Positions 32,712-32,858 of a stretch of 32,858 nt of DNA are shown here, piece by piece. Within the stretch, counting starts at the first letter, position 1, and every line of letters begins with the position of its first letter. The notes beneath the pieces are model-generated. The model was not told the DNA's origin and did no database searches. It worked only from the letters and a program-made list of their open reading frames with translations. Origin of the DNA: Thermoanaerobaculia bacterium (GTDB taxonomy: Bacteria > Acidobacteriota > Thermoanaerobaculia > Gp7-AA8); the NCBI GenBank assembly GCA_017883205.1, contig JADGNZ010000061.1:1-32858 (forward strand), in the 5' to 3' direction. A program made the position numbers and the translations under genes.

Positions 32712-32858
32712 TGTGAGCCGGGTGGCGTGCAGTGTGAACCTGGCGGCGTGCAGTGCGAGCCGGGTGGTTTGCAGTGTGAACCGGGTGGTTTGCAGTGTGA
32801 ACCGGGTGGTTTGCAGTGTGAACCGGGTGGTTTGCAGTGTGAACCGGGTGGTTTGCAG
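32712..32858. repeat. 21-bp tandem repeat, seven units, running off the window
   Basis: Seven units of exactly 21 bases (3 x 7) start at 32712; the last four are identical and the first three carry substitutions. Each unit contains AACCGGGTGGTT, an imperfect dyad. The last unit ends at the last base of the window, so the array probably continues. One frame has no stop and would encode a 7-residue repeat, but no start is seen. Confidence 0.95.

Noticed and set aside
32712-32858. CRISPR array
   Set aside because: The units follow each other without spacers and no cas gene is present.

Overview
The window is 32.9 kb of GC-rich bacterial chromosome. It carries about 26 protein genes on both strands and I see no rRNA, tRNA, transposase, integrase, phage gene or CRISPR array. 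The gene set includes a Tat-exported DUF1501 protein next to a DUF1800 protein, an M16 peptidase pair, an M13-type peptidase, a DUF3857/transglutaminase protein, a duplicated DUF1259 protein, a long GT-C-like membrane protein and a two-gene exopolysaccharide unit. Together with the strongly GC-ending codons, this suits a soil-type Acidobacteriota or a neighbouring phylum. That placement is inference, because no marker gene settles it.

Layout. 1-3349: repeat-rich left edge, then a minus-strand pair (M13-like peptidase, nitrilase-superfamily amidase). 3560-4609: GlxA-type regulator (+). 4696-7107: large polytopic membrane protein (-). 7348-8703: the two subunits of a 3-oxoacid CoA-transferase (+). 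8707-11192: ABC exporter, permease plus ATPase (-). 11193-11678: noncoding repeat-rich gap. 11679-12731: membrane-anchored protein of unknown function (+). 12785-12994: cold-shock protein (-) with a clear terminator. 13150-17316: DUF3857/transglutaminase protein, endonuclease III, thioesterase and pirin (all -). 17456-18331: double DUF1259 protein (-). 18459-21269: small zinc-ribbon protein, GT4 glycosyltransferase and polyprenyl-P sugar transferase (+). 21507-22796: hemL (+). 22855-24617: FecCD/BtuCD-type importer (-). 24783-27755: DUF1800 and DUF1501 (+). 27828-30694: M16 pair (-). 30728-31540: methyltransferase (+). 31513-32682: MFS transporter (-). The last 147 bases are a 21-bp tandem repeat that runs off the end.

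Most genes are housekeeping or secretory and do not form one large pathway. Local partnerships are clear: the CoA-transferase subunits, the ABC exporter pair, the iron/B12-type importer pair (no binding protein here), the DUF1800/DUF1501 pair, the M16 catalytic/non-catalytic pair and the EPS pair.

The most unusual feature is between the genes. Many spacers hold short arrays with a period of 7 bases (several unrelated units) or 9 bases, commonly with the array followed by its own reverse complement. In several places these arrays run into genes and supply start codons, stop codons or C-terminal tails. A second element, two adjacent hairpins whose stems change in a compensating way, occurs three times, with a looser relative at the left edge. 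Several genes also have a -10-like hexamer 7-12 bases before the start codon and no Shine-Dalgarno sequence, which suggests leaderless or nearly leaderless transcripts.
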